A DNA stretch of 64,000 bases from Desulfocicer vacuolatum DSM 3385 (lineage in GTDB: Bacteria; Desulfobacterota; Desulfobacteria; Desulfobacterales; Desulfobacteraceae). The notes under the pieces are model-generated. The model searched no databases, had not been told where the DNA came from, and saw only the letters and a program-made list of their open reading frames with translations. This document shows positions 36,771 through 46,243 of this stretch, piece after piece. The stretch is taken from contig NZ_FWXY01000001.1 in assembly GCF_900176365.1 (NCBI RefSeq), positions 248,001-312,000 of the forward strand. Reading direction: 5' to 3'. The position numbers and the translations under genes were made by a program. Within the stretch, counting starts at the first letter, position 1. Each line of letters starts with the position of its first letter.

Positions 36771-38279
36771 ATGACCGTCCAGTCAAACTGCAAGGATTTG
36801 CTCAAAAAAATAGCGGACCTGGAAAAAGAACTCACAGATATTAAAAAAAATATTGCAAAATCTTACCAGGGTATATTTTCCCGCATGGGCACCCCCCATG
36901 AAAATAATTTATTTGAGATGATCATTGACAATGCACCGTTAATCATTGATGCCTTTGACACCCGGGGAAACTGCGTATTCTGGAATAAAAAAGGAGAGGA
37001 ACTCCTGGGCTGGACAAAAAAAGAAGTGATCAAAAGCGATGATCCCCTGGCCCTTTTTTATCCAGATCCAACCTATCGTAAGAAAATTTTACAAATTATC
37101 CTGAAAGCAGACGGTAAATTCCGAAAATTCAGGCTTAAAGCCAAAAACGGTGACATGAGAATCCAGGAATGGGCCAACTTTAAATTTGGCGAAAACATTC
37201 ACATCGCCTTTGGTATTGATATCACTGAAAAACAAAAAACCGAAAAAGATCTTGAACAGAGCCATTATTTCATCAAAACCCTGCTCCAGACCATTCCCAA
37301 TCCTGTTTTTCACAAAAATGCCCAGGGCAGATACACCGGTTGCAACACCGCCTACGAGGAGTTCATGGGTATCCCGGAAAGAGAATTAATGGGTAAAACA
37401 GTGTTTGAAACGGCCCCTGAACATCTGGCCCAAAAATATCACGAACACGATACCGCTCTTCTGAAAAAACCCGGGAAAAATCATTTTGAAACCCAGGTGA
37501 CCCAGATGGATGGAACACTCAGTGACATTATTATTGACAAAGCATCCATCATCAATTCCAAGGGAGAAATCACGGGTATTGTGGGGATATTCACCGATAT
37601 TACCCACCGAAAACAGATGGAAAGGGCATTGAAAAAAAAGGAGGCACGTTTTCGGGCCTTTACCCAGGCCATTCCAGATATTTTGTTTATCTTTGATGAA
37701 GACGGCCGCTACATTGAAATTTTCACCAGTGCATCGGAACTTCTTTTTGATGAACTGACAGTATTAAAGGGAAATTATATTAAAAACACCTTGCCCACGG
37801 AGGTGGCCAGACAGCATATGCAGGTGATTGAAAAAACCATCCAGACCCAGAAAAGCCAGTTTTTTGAATATGCCCTGGATGTGCCCAAGGGCAGGTGCTG
37901 GTTTGAAAGTCACACAGCCCCCATCATGGGCCTTGAAGAAGAAAAATACTTTATTGCATCATCTGTAAGGGATATCACCGATCGAAAGCTTGCAGAAAAA
38001 GAAATTAATGAAAAAGAACGTCTGGCAGCCGTCATGGAGACCGCCGGGGCTGTGTGCCATGAATTAAACCAGCCTTTGCAGATCATATCCGGATGCTGTG
38101 AACTGCTGGCAGATGTCCATGGCCTGGATGCCAAGGTCCAGCGCAAAATAAATATCATCATGAAAGAGAGCCGGCGCATGGCAAAGTTAAATCATAACCT
38201 GATGAACATCACCAGCTATAAAACCAAGTCATACCTGAAATCAAAAATAATAGATATCAAGGGTGCCACAGAAGCATAG
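36771..38279 (+). CDS. PAS protein ending at the HisKA region, without an ATPase domain
   Basis: ATG 36771 is used because the GGAG inside ATGGAGAAG lies nine bases upstream; ATG 36756 has no ribosome site. The 502-residue product has a short coiled-coil N-terminus, then three PAS domains (about 45-150, 165-275 and 280-410). A dimerisation region follows with the phosphoacceptor-like H430 in CHELNQPLQII. The protein stops 72 residues later, and no HATPase_c sequence follows in any frame before the next gene. No membrane helix is present. It may be a signalling scaffold phosphorylated or driven by another kinase. Confidence 0.85.
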   Translation: MTVQSNCKDLLKKIADLEKELTDIKKNIAKSYQGIFSRMGTPHENNLFEMIIDNAPLIIDAFDTRGNCVFWNKKGEELLGWTKKEVIKSDDPLALFYPDPTYRKKILQIILKADGKFRKFRLKAKNGDMRIQEWANFKFGENIHIAFGIDITEKQKTEKDLEQSHYFIKTLLQTIPNPVFHKNAQGRYTGCNTAYEEFMGIPERELMGKTVFETAPEHLAQKYHEHDTALLKKPGKNHFETQVTQMDGTLSDIIIDKASIINSKGEITGIVGIFTDITHRKQMERALKKKEARFRAFTQAIPDILFIFDEDGRYIEIFTSASELLFDELTVLKGNYIKNTLPTEVARQHMQVIEKTIQTQKSQFFEYALDVPKGRCWFESHTAPIMGLEEEKYFIASSVRDITDRKLAEKEINEKERLAAVMETAGAVCHELNQPLQIISGCCELLADVHGLDAKVQRKINIIMKESRRMAKLNHNLMNITSYKTKSYLKSKIIDIKGATEA

Positions 38280-38362
38280 CAGGCACTTTTTTAACAATAT
38301 CACAACGCCGCCAATGGCAGGATCAATTCCCTTTGCGGCGGATAAAGGAAAATATATTTATC

Positions 38363-39238
38363 ATGTTAATCATCGGCAGTTACAATGATCTTGTGGTGGA
38401 ACGGGAGGTTTCATTTGGATTTTACCTCAACCCCAAAGAGGATGAGGTATTACTCCCTGGAAAATATGCCCCCAGTGGACTCAAACCCGGGGATACCATC
38501 ACGGTATTTGTTTATACGGATTCAGAAGATCGACCCATTGCCACCACCCTTACCCCCCGGGCTGTGGTGGGGGAATTTGCCTGCATGACCGTGGTGGACA
38601 CCACAAGTTTTGGGGCCTTTCTGGACTGGGGCCTTGAAAAGCATCTTTTGGTACCGGCGGACGAAATGTCCCCCCGGCTGAGAAAGGGAGAACGCCATGT
38701 GGTCAAGGTGTGCCTGGACCCGGAAACCCAGCGGGTGTATGCCACGGCCCGCATTGAGCAGAATTTAAGTAAATACAAGGCCGGTATATCCCGGGGGGAC
38801 GGGGTGGACCTCTTGATTTACCGCATCACAGATATGGGCTACCAGGCCATCATCAACAACAGTCACAGCGGTATGCTGTACAAGGCCGACACCATTCCCC
38901 CGCTTACCGTGGGGGATAAAACCAAAGGGTTTATCCATAAAATCAGGGAAGACGGAAAGATAGATCTGGTGCTCAAGCAGCCCGGTTATGCATCGGTGTC
39001 CGGCTCCAGCGACATTGTTCTTGATATTCTTGAAAAAGCAGGGGGGTTTCTCCCCTGCCATGACAAAACCAACCCGGAAATTATCAGAAAAACCTTTGCC
39101 ATGAGTAAAAAAGAGTTTAAACGATCCATTTCCCGGCTCTACCGGGAGAGGGAAATTACCATTTCATCCACCGGCATCACCCGGAAATATTCTGATGCTC
39201 AGGACGAAGCAGATCATTCACCGATTTCACCGGATTAA
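38363..39238 (+). CDS. cvfB: S1-domain RNA-binding protein, CvfB family
   Basis: A 291-residue protein using ATG 38363; the frame is also open back to a TTG at 38333. It has repeated S1-like OB folds (DTTSFGAFLDWGLEKHLLVP is the clearest) and a C-terminal winged-helix region (MSKKEFKRSISRLYRE). This is the order of CvfB/YitL, a post-transcriptional regulator in Firmicutes. Its last 62 bases overlap, tail to tail, the 3' end of the DUF4301 gene on the other strand. Confidence 0.88.
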   Translation: MLIIGSYNDLVVEREVSFGFYLNPKEDEVLLPGKYAPSGLKPGDTITVFVYTDSEDRPIATTLTPRAVVGEFACMTVVDTTSFGAFLDWGLEKHLLVPADEMSPRLRKGERHVVKVCLDPETQRVYATARIEQNLSKYKAGISRGDGVDLLIYRITDMGYQAIINNSHSGMLYKADTIPPLTVGDKTKGFIHKIREDGKIDLVLKQPGYASVSGSSDIVLDILEKAGGFLPCHDKTNPEIIRKTFAMSKKEFKRSISRLYREREITISSTGITRKYSDAQDEADHSPISPD

Positions 39239-40766
39239 AGGTGGAAAGGGGCACTTCCACAAACACCGTGGTCCAGAACGCCATGGAGCCATTCCACAAT
39301 CCTGGAAGTTCCATGGCTTTAAGCTCCTTTCCCTGGCTGGATTTCATGGTGATGAAGCCGCTGTTATAATCGGCATAGTCATTTAAATTAAAAGGATTTC
39401 CCTTGTAATCCCGTACGCCGCACACCAGGTCCACAGGATTAAAATGGGTGGAAGAGGAAAGAATCTGTGCCTGGATGGGATCGTCATCATCCACCTGGGA
39501 CGATTCCACAATTTGAAGGGAACACCCATATTTTCTGTCCCTGGCCCAGAAAGGCCCTCCTCCGGGCTCCCCAAGATTTTTAACCATGCCGCACACCCGG
39601 ATGGGTCGGTTAAAAAGAGAAAATAAAGTGGACAATTTTTCCGATGCTTTCATAAGATTAAAATCATCCGGCAATGTCAAATGAAGTGTTTCACGGGCAA
39701 ACCCAACCATTTTCTCCATGGCATCAACGGAAACTTTCCTGCCCTTTTCCAGAAAACCAAGGTACTGAAACACCTGATTCTGCAAATGAATTAAATAACC
39801 GCACAGCAATGCTTTCCAGGTGATGGTATCGCCCCGGTGGCAATCGGGAACCACATTATCAATGTTTTTAATAAATACAATGTCCGCACCAAGATCATTG
39901 AGATTTTCCAAAAGGGCACCATGGCCCCCCGGTCGGAAGATAAGTTCATCATCCAGGGAGCGAAATGCCCTGTTTCTCATATCCACGGCAATGGTATTAG
40001 TGGATTTTTTCTGTGTGGAAAAGCTGATATCAAAGGATTGACTGTTGTGCCGGTATCGATGTTTTACCGATGCAATGTGATCTTTTATGGCCTGTTCATG
40101 GACCTTGGAAACGGTATAATGAATGGGAATGGGCATTTCAGAACTCCGGGACTGGGCCATGGCCTCTGCCATGTGTTCCTCAAAGGCGGTGCGGGGGTGA
40201 TCATCATAATTATGGAATTGAATAAGTCCTTTGGGTTTTTCCCCATAACCAAGCCCCCAGTGCTCCAGAACCCCCCCCAGGATTTTCCGGAACGCCCCCT
40301 TTTTCCGAAGTGTTTCCATGTTATACCCCTTCCGGGCCAGGCAGGACGAAAGCCCATCATAAAAAGCAAATTTATCAATGGATTCAATAAATTCAAAGAA
40401 TAGTTTGTAATCTGCATTCTCTTTTGCCGCTGTGGCAATACTTTCCCGGGTGAGGGGATTATTGGAATTATACACAGACAGCAACGCTTTAAACATACGG
40501 GTGGCGGCACCGGATGCCGGAACAAATTTTAAAATACGATGGTCATTCAAAGCCTGGCTGTAACATTCAAGATAGGTGTCAAACAGATTCTCAGCAATTC
40601 TGTCAATGCCGTCTCCGGGGGTGCAGGGACGCACAAGGGAGATAAAGGAAAAACCCTTATCAAAAATCTCCATTTGAGAAATAATTTTTTCTTCAGGGAT
40701 ACCGCTTGAAATCAATTGTTCGATATTTTTTTCAGTTTCGCGAATTTTATCTTGGAATGTCTTCAC
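39177..40766 (-). CDS. DUF4301 family protein
   Basis: A GGAGGAG site nine bases before GTG 40766 decides this start; the longer frame would place that site inside the gene. The protein has 529 residues. Conserved DUF4301 blocks are FVPASGAATRMFKAL near residue 80 and FRPGGHGALLENLN near 270, which look like the nucleotide-binding loop and core of NDP-sugar pyrophosphorylase-like folds. The function is unknown. It is cytoplasmic, with no signal peptide. The 3' end overlaps cvfB by 62 bp on the opposite strand. Confidence 0.85.
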   Translation of the reverse strand: MKTFQDKIRETEKNIEQLISSGIPEEKIISQMEIFDKGFSFISLVRPCTPGDGIDRIAENLFDTYLECYSQALNDHRILKFVPASGAATRMFKALLSVYNSNNPLTRESIATAAKENADYKLFFEFIESIDKFAFYDGLSSCLARKGYNMETLRKKGAFRKILGGVLEHWGLGYGEKPKGLIQFHNYDDHPRTAFEEHMAEAMAQSRSSEMPIPIHYTVSKVHEQAIKDHIASVKHRYRHNSQSFDISFSTQKKSTNTIAVDMRNRAFRSLDDELIFRPGGHGALLENLNDLGADIVFIKNIDNVVPDCHRGDTITWKALLCGYLIHLQNQVFQYLGFLEKGRKVSVDAMEKMVGFARETLHLTLPDDFNLMKASEKLSTLFSLFNRPIRVCGMVKNLGEPGGGPFWARDRKYGCSLQIVESSQVDDDDPIQAQILSSSTHFNPVDLVCGVRDYKGNPFNLNDYADYNSGFITMKSSQGKELKAMELPGLWNGSMAFWTTVFVEVPLSTFNPVKSVNDLLRPEHQNISG

Positions 40767-40976
40767 AGAATTTATCTCCTCCACAGTTAAGAATCAAGTC
40801 ATTGGTTCTCCCCCGGGCCATTGGCGGATAAAAACATACCGGGATGTATATTTTTTTTATTCGTATTCAAGACAGCCCGTTTCCATGCATGGAAACACGC
40901 CATACAAAAGACGGGTAAAAAACAACCGAGTCGGTATATCCTTTGACAGAAACAGCCCTGTTGATTCATATCTTTA

Positions 40977-40992
40977 TGACACAAGTGTGTCA
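40977..40992. promoter_or_regulatory. Palindrome, possible operator
   Basis: TGACACA and TGTGTCA form a perfect 7-bp inverted repeat with a two-base spacer, about 210 bp upstream of the DUF4301 start and in a 300-bp gene-free stretch. Its dyad resembles a regulator site, but no regulator is assigned. Confidence 0.35.
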
Positions 40993-41066
40993 AGGGCATA
41001 ACCTGCCACGCGATTCTTTCCACACAGTCACAACAATCCGTAATAAAAGCACACCCACCAAACAAA

Positions 41067-41103
41067 AATCCCCCCAAAAGCACATTTGTCTTTTGGGGGG
41101 ATT
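41067..41103 (-). terminator. Rho-independent terminator for the molybdoenzyme gene
   Basis: AATCCCCCCAAAAG and CTTTTGGGGGGATT are perfect inverses around a nine-base loop. Read on the minus strand, the stem is followed by a T-rich run, 20 bases after the stop of the molybdopterin oxidoreductase gene. The T-rich TTATTTTAT on the plus side could make it bidirectional. Confidence 0.85.
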
Positions 41104-41123
41104 ATTTTATAAACACAAAATTC

Positions 41124-43217
41124 TCAGGAAGCTTTTTTAACGGTGACAAAATGCTCCTGCATGGCAACGGCACCACCGGCCTTGTCCCATTTTTCAAGAC
41201 CGCCTTTCATCAGTTCATGGTCGGCAACCCCTTTGCCAAAGGCCCGGGATTCCACCGGCAATTTATGCCCGAACCCGTGAATCATGAAAACACAGTCCCT
41301 GTGAATAACATCGGTTACATTGGCACCGGTCACCGCAGAATACCCATTGGAACTGACCTCCACGGAATCTCCGTCCCGAATACCCATTTCCCGGGCCACA
41401 TCGGTATGAATCCAAACAGTGTTGGTGGGCATCATCTCATGGAGAAGGGGGTTGTTCACTGTATGCCCCTGGGTGTGCAGGGCGCAGCGGCCAAAAACAA
41501 CCCTGAAACGCTTTTCTCCATCTGTATTGGTATCCTGGTCCGGGTCTTTATAAGGCGGCAGGGAATCTATATCTGCCTTGGAAAGCTTTTCACTGATGAC
41601 TTCAAGTTTTCCCGACGGAGTTTTCCAGGTAAAAGAATCCATGTCATGATAAATAGGATCTTTGGTAAGGGGAACCTGTGCCCCGTTATCAAAATCGTCA
41701 ATGGTCAGACCGGTTCCCTGGAGCTGGTAGTTCCAGATCTCTTCAATGGTTTTAAATTCTCCCAATTTGCCTGCGTCCAGCTCCCGGGCCAGACCGGTGA
41801 AAATCTCCCAGTCGGCCAGGGAATCATACCGCGGCGCCAAAGCCCTTTTTCGCATGAAAAATTTAGGTTTAAGGCCACCTTTATGGGCAATGATGCTTTC
41901 CCGTTCAAGATAGGTGGACAGAGGTAATACCACATCAGAGTGCCATGCAGTATCACTCCAGGAAAAGGTAATGGAGACCAGCAGGTCCAGGTTCTCAAAT
42001 ATTTTTTTCTGGGCCTCGGGATCAGGCAGTGCCATCAACGGGTCATGGCGAAAGGCAATATAGGCCTTCACCGGATAGGGCTCAGCCGTTTCAATGGCTT
42101 TAAATGCCAGATGAAGCAGCCCCGGACCGGCATCAAAATGGTTGTACTTCCACCCCACCCCGTCAGCTCTTTTTTCATCGGGTTTGGGATAAAGATCGGC
42201 AAGGGCAGTTAATCCCTTTTGATTGCAGTCTTTGGCTTTATTGGTGATGGCAAGGCCACCCTTGGCCCCCAGGGAGCCCAGGAGTCCGTTAATAAGATAA
42301 GCGGTGCGACTCACATAAAAAGAGTCTTTAAACCGGGCCGTATTCCAGCCCGGATGCCACAACACCCGGGGCGCTGCCTTGGCAAGTTCCCGGCAAAAGA
42401 CCAGCAGCCGATCCGGATCAATGTCACACACCTTGGCGGCCCATTGGGCTGTATAGGGTTTCACAAATTCTGCCAGGGCGTCAAAATCCTTGAAATGGCG
42501 TGACACATAGTCTGCATCGTAGAGGTTGTGGGCAATGAGGGTGTTTATCACCGCCAGATTAAACCCATAATCTGTTCCAGGTTTGACCAGAAAAAAATTA
42601 TGTGCCTTGGATGCCGTCACCGTGGAACGAACGTCAATGACAGACAGCCTGCAACCGTTTTCCATGGCAGACATCAACTGATTTACTTCTCCCACGTTCA
42701 CAGCTTCAAAAATATTGCGACTCTGGAGTATCACATGTTTTGCATTTTTAAGATCATAACTGACGCCCTTTCGGCCCAGCCCCATCACCGATTGGGCTGC
42801 ATGGTGAACGTTCCGGGCGCAGGAAGCATCATGGTTGCAATAGTTGGGGGAGCCGATGCTTCGCATGAAAGCTTTGTGAAGATCGGGAAAGGGCCCCCCC
42901 CGATCGGACATGAGCACACTTTTGCTGCCATACTCTGCCATGATATTTTTAAGTTTATCTCCCACATAGGAAAAAGCCTCTTCCCAGGTGGCTTCACGCC
43001 ATTTACCCTCACCCCGCTCTCCCACCCGGATAAGGGGTTTCTGGGGTTTTTCAGGATCATTTAACAGGCCGACCCCTGCGGCCCCCCTGGGACACACGGA
43101 GCCATCCAGGCCGCCGGGACGGCTTCCCTCAATGTTAACCACCTGACCATTTTCAGTGAAAACCTCGATGGGACACCGAACCGTACACATACCGCAAATG
43201 CTATAAGTTTTCTCCAT
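41124..43217 (-). CDS. Molybdopterin oxidoreductase, PhsA/PsrA-like, no Tat signal
   Basis: A 697-residue DMSO-reductase superfamily enzyme. The N-terminal [4Fe-4S] motif is C-x2-C-x3-C with a later Cys (SICGMCTVRC then SVCPRG). A candidate cysteine Mo/W ligand lies in NHDASCARN, and MGD-binding regions such as PGWNTARF and VVLPLSTYLERE follow. The overall pattern is closest to thiosulfate/polysulfide reductase catalytic subunits. There is no twin-arginine leader, and an in-frame TAA sits two codons before ATG 43217, so the enzyme should be cytoplasmic. No Fe-S or membrane subunit is adjacent. Substrate unknown. Confidence 0.85.
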   Translation of the reverse strand: MEKTYSICGMCTVRCPIEVFTENGQVVNIEGSRPGGLDGSVCPRGAAGVGLLNDPEKPQKPLIRVGERGEGKWREATWEEAFSYVGDKLKNIMAEYGSKSVLMSDRGGPFPDLHKAFMRSIGSPNYCNHDASCARNVHHAAQSVMGLGRKGVSYDLKNAKHVILQSRNIFEAVNVGEVNQLMSAMENGCRLSVIDVRSTVTASKAHNFFLVKPGTDYGFNLAVINTLIAHNLYDADYVSRHFKDFDALAEFVKPYTAQWAAKVCDIDPDRLLVFCRELAKAAPRVLWHPGWNTARFKDSFYVSRTAYLINGLLGSLGAKGGLAITNKAKDCNQKGLTALADLYPKPDEKRADGVGWKYNHFDAGPGLLHLAFKAIETAEPYPVKAYIAFRHDPLMALPDPEAQKKIFENLDLLVSITFSWSDTAWHSDVVLPLSTYLERESIIAHKGGLKPKFFMRKRALAPRYDSLADWEIFTGLARELDAGKLGEFKTIEEIWNYQLQGTGLTIDDFDNGAQVPLTKDPIYHDMDSFTWKTPSGKLEVISEKLSKADIDSLPPYKDPDQDTNTDGEKRFRVVFGRCALHTQGHTVNNPLLHEMMPTNTVWIHTDVAREMGIRDGDSVEVSSNGYSAVTGANVTDVIHRDCVFMIHGFGHKLPVESRAFGKGVADHELMKGGLEKWDKAGGAVAMQEHFVTVKKAS

Positions 43218-43395
43218 GCGTTTTTATAAACCTCCCATGTGAACCACGCACCCGATGCTGCCTTGCAGCTTTAAAACGCACGATTCAACACTGTTTTATG
43301 GATTTGCCAAACCAAATCCAATACTGATTTCAAAGAGTGGGGACTCTTAAGAGCCAATTTAAATTTTCATTTTTTATAAGCAATTTCCATACCGA

Positions 43396-43867
43396 CACAA
43401 CAAAGATAGAAATTCCCCATAGATTTACGGAGTGTTTCATATAAAACTGGCATGTTTTGGCGGGCACAACGAATATAGGGTCGTAGACGCGAAGCCAAAT
43501 GATATTATACCGCCGCCCCCCCGATGGGCAATGGGTCCGGACCGGAACTGTAGACAGCTCAATTGTCCGGTTCCTATTACCCATCGGGGGGGCGGCTCTG
43601 CTGAGGTTGGCCTGGAGGCTGCATTGTATATAACTGCCATGGACAGACTTTGTTTTAATCCGGCTCTGTCCACAACAAAACTTGAAGTATGTTCCTGATT
43701 TGCGGCGTAATTCATATAAAAAGAACCGCAACAGACGGGCCTCATATTATATGAGGTTTATGGATGCCCCATATGCAATAAAAAAGATGCAACGCAATAA
43801 AAAAAATGCGTCGCATCTTTAAAAGAACTGCCACGGGCAGACTGTATTCCGCCAGTGGCGGTTATAG
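43396..43867. repeat. Composite repeat block B-A-B plus half B
   Basis: A partial B unit (43396-43444) leads through the conserved shoulder GGGTCGTAGACGCGAAGCC to an A palindrome (43505-43624, arms CGATGGGCAAT/ATTACCCATCG). Then come a full B unit (43627-43722, stem TGGACAGA/TCTGTCCA) and, after a terminator hairpin, a short B remnant (43828-43867). It fills most of the 730-bp gap between the molybdoenzyme and helicase genes. Confidence 0.88.
43783..43820 (-). terminator. Terminator for the helicase gene
   Basis: AAAGATGCAACGCA and TGCGTCGCATCTTT pair with one mismatch around an A-rich loop. On the minus strand the stem runs into a T-rich stretch. It lies about 130 bases past the helicase stop. 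Confidence 0.65.
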
Positions 43868-43948
43868 AGAGGGGTGCAATAAAAATTTGCCCCCTGGATT
43901 ATACCTGCCGGACCATAAAACCCCAGAATTCGATATTTGTTGTGTCTG

Positions 43949-45808
43949 TCAGGGTAAACACTCTTCAATTTGATCTATAAAACGACTTTTATTTGCATAC
44001 TGCCCCTTACGATAGCTGGCATGGGTCAGATAGAGGAAACGTTCGGCCCGGGTCATGGCCACATACATAAGACGTCGCTCTTCCTGTAATGCCTTGGCAC
44101 CGGCATCCACAGAACGCCAGTGGGGGAAAAGCTTTTCTTCACACCCCACCACAAACACTGTATCAAACTCAAGCCCCTTGGCTGAATGGATGGTTAAAAG
44201 TGCCACCCCGGATTCAGGTTCATCTTCATCATTGGTGTCCTCCCGGATCAGGGCTGCCTCTTCAAGGTACTCCAGAATATCTGATTTTTCCCGGGCCGCA
44301 TATCTGAGTTGCTCCAGGTTTTCTTTTTTGGAGATAAATTCCCCTTCGGTTTTAAGCTTTTTTTTCAGATATCCATAATAATCCGTTGCATCAATGACAC
44401 GGTCAATGGCCTCATCCGGGGTCAAATCCCGAATATCATCCAGAAGGTCCAGAAGATCAGATAAATTTTTATGAACCTTTGGCGTGAGCACCCGATCTTT
44501 CACCATGACCCGGGCACATTCCTGCAACCCCATGCCCTGCTCTTTAAGGGCACCGATTTTTTTCACCATGGCAGGTCCTATGCCCCGTTTGGGGGTATTG
44601 ATCACCCGATCAAAGGAGACATCATCATTGGGAAACTGGGCTGCACTTAAATAAGAGTTGATATCCAGAACTTCCATTCTCTCAAAAAAACCCTGGGCAC
44701 CCATGAGGCGATAGGGGATCTTAAACAGCCGAAACGTTTTCTCAAAGGCAAGGGAACAAAACTTGGTCCGGTACACCACTGCCATTTTATCAAAGGGAAT
44801 GCCATCTCCATGGGCATTAAGGGCCTTGGCCCGGGCCGTTACCCACTGGGCTTCTTCGGCATCGGTGAAAAAATCGTGGATCTCCACCGTGCCCCCCCGT
44901 TTTTTGGAAAAACATTTTTTTTCCATCTTGTCGGCATTAAAATCAATGAGGCCGTTGGCCACTTGGACGATCTCATCTGCGGAGCGGTAATTTTCCTCCA
45001 GGCGGAAAATCCTGGCATTGTCATATCGCTTGGGAAAATCGAGAAAATGGTTGACATTACTGCCCCGGAATCCATACACCGCCTGCCAGTCATCCCCCAC
45101 ACAAAAAAGATTGCCATGGCTTCCCAAAAGCAAGCGGGTGAGCTCATCCTGAAGATTATTGGTATCCTGGTACTCATCCACCAGAATATGGGTGAACAAT
45201 TGTTGATAATGCTTTCGGATGTCAGCATGATCCCTTAAAATATCCCGGGTTTTCAACAAAATATTATCAAAATCAACACTGTTGGCTTCCAACAGTTTTT
45301 GCTCGTATTTTGCAAATATATCCGCCACTCTTATCCCTGCAATGTGGGATTTAAAATCAAAATAGCTTTCCGGATTTCCGCTGTTTTTTGCCCGGGAAAT
45401 GGCGGAAATAAAATTTGAAGCATGTTTTTTATCAAAATTACTTTCCACCAGAGCTTCGGTGACCAGTTTTTTCTGCTGGTACACGGAACATATCTGTATG
45501 GGCTCCCCATAGCCCAGCAGGTGACAATGTTTTTTAAAAATCAAGAGACAGGCAGAGTGATAGGTGCGCACCCAGGAAAATTTTGAATATCCCATGCCTG
45601 TGAGCTTGTAGAGCCGATTTTTCATCTCTTCGGCGGCTTTATTGGTAAAAGTGATGGCAAGAATTCGACCGGGGTCTTGACCTGTTTCAATCAAGTGCAG
45701 AATCTTTGCAGTCAATGTCCTTGTTTTGCCGGACCCGGCACCGGCAACCACCAGGGCCGGAGAACCGGAATGATTCACCGCGTTTTGCTGTTGTTGTGAT
45801 AATTCCAT
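43949..45808 (-). CDS. UvrD/Rep-family DNA helicase
   Basis: ATG 45808 gives 619 residues beginning MELSQQQQNAVNH, the usual helicase opening; the 18 extra codons upstream look unrelated. Superfamily 1A motifs are all present: I VVAGAGSGKTRTL, Ia AITFTNKAAEEMK, II LVDEYQDTN, III FCVGDDWQAVYGFRG, IV FRLEENYRS, V LLTIHSAKGLEFDTVFV and VI YVAMTRAERFLYLTH. It unwinds DNA 3' to 5' in repair or replication restart. It is shorter than UvrD (about 720) and closer to Rep, and lacks nuclease domains. Confidence 0.93.
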   Translation of the reverse strand: MELSQQQQNAVNHSGSPALVVAGAGSGKTRTLTAKILHLIETGQDPGRILAITFTNKAAEEMKNRLYKLTGMGYSKFSWVRTYHSACLLIFKKHCHLLGYGEPIQICSVYQQKKLVTEALVESNFDKKHASNFISAISRAKNSGNPESYFDFKSHIAGIRVADIFAKYEQKLLEANSVDFDNILLKTRDILRDHADIRKHYQQLFTHILVDEYQDTNNLQDELTRLLLGSHGNLFCVGDDWQAVYGFRGSNVNHFLDFPKRYDNARIFRLEENYRSADEIVQVANGLIDFNADKMEKKCFSKKRGGTVEIHDFFTDAEEAQWVTARAKALNAHGDGIPFDKMAVVYRTKFCSLAFEKTFRLFKIPYRLMGAQGFFERMEVLDINSYLSAAQFPNDDVSFDRVINTPKRGIGPAMVKKIGALKEQGMGLQECARVMVKDRVLTPKVHKNLSDLLDLLDDIRDLTPDEAIDRVIDATDYYGYLKKKLKTEGEFISKKENLEQLRYAAREKSDILEYLEEAALIREDTNDEDEPESGVALLTIHSAKGLEFDTVFVVGCEEKLFPHWRSVDAGAKALQEERRLMYVAMTRAERFLYLTHASYRKGQYANKSRFIDQIEECLP

Positions 45809-45868
45809 GAACGGTTTATAGCTCCAAATTGAAAAACAGTGCCTGGAAATTACACCGGACACTGTTTT

Positions 45869-46078
45869 TTTTTATATGAAATACTCCGCAAACCGGGGAT
45901 GTATTTCAAGCTTTGTTGTGGGCAGACCGAGGTCAGAATAAGGCCTGCCCGTGGCAGTATTAGATAATAAAACTTCCGGGCAACCTCAGCAGAGCCGCCC
46001 CTCCGACGGGTAATAGGAACCGGACAATTGAGCTATCTACAGTTCCGGTCCGGTAGGAGGGGCGGCGGTATAATACCA
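45869..46078. repeat. B element followed by a damaged A element
   Basis: A B unit in reverse orientation covers 45869-45962. The A unit (45978-46076) has the left arm CGACGGGTAAT and the conserved core (one change, CTATCTACAG), but the matching right arm is missing: GGTCCGG runs directly into TAGGAGGGGCGGCGG. This is the only nearly full A copy here that cannot form the outer stem. Confidence 0.85.
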
Positions 46079-46243
46079 TTTTATGGCATCTTTCATATGC
46101 CCCCAAAAGTAGTTGACACTTTTTTATCAAGTTTTTCCGAAAAATGGGTATACCTTTCTGAAAAGTGTAAACTGAAAAATGAAGATGCCCATTTCCTATA
46201 TTTGTTGTGTCCGCCAGGACATATGGGTTAGAAGAAATTCAAT

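Noticed and set aside
43432-43731. Plus- and minus-strand ORFs inside repeat blocks
   Set aside because: Similar pseudo-proteins appear at every A/B block because the repeat is open in several frames; no coding evidence.
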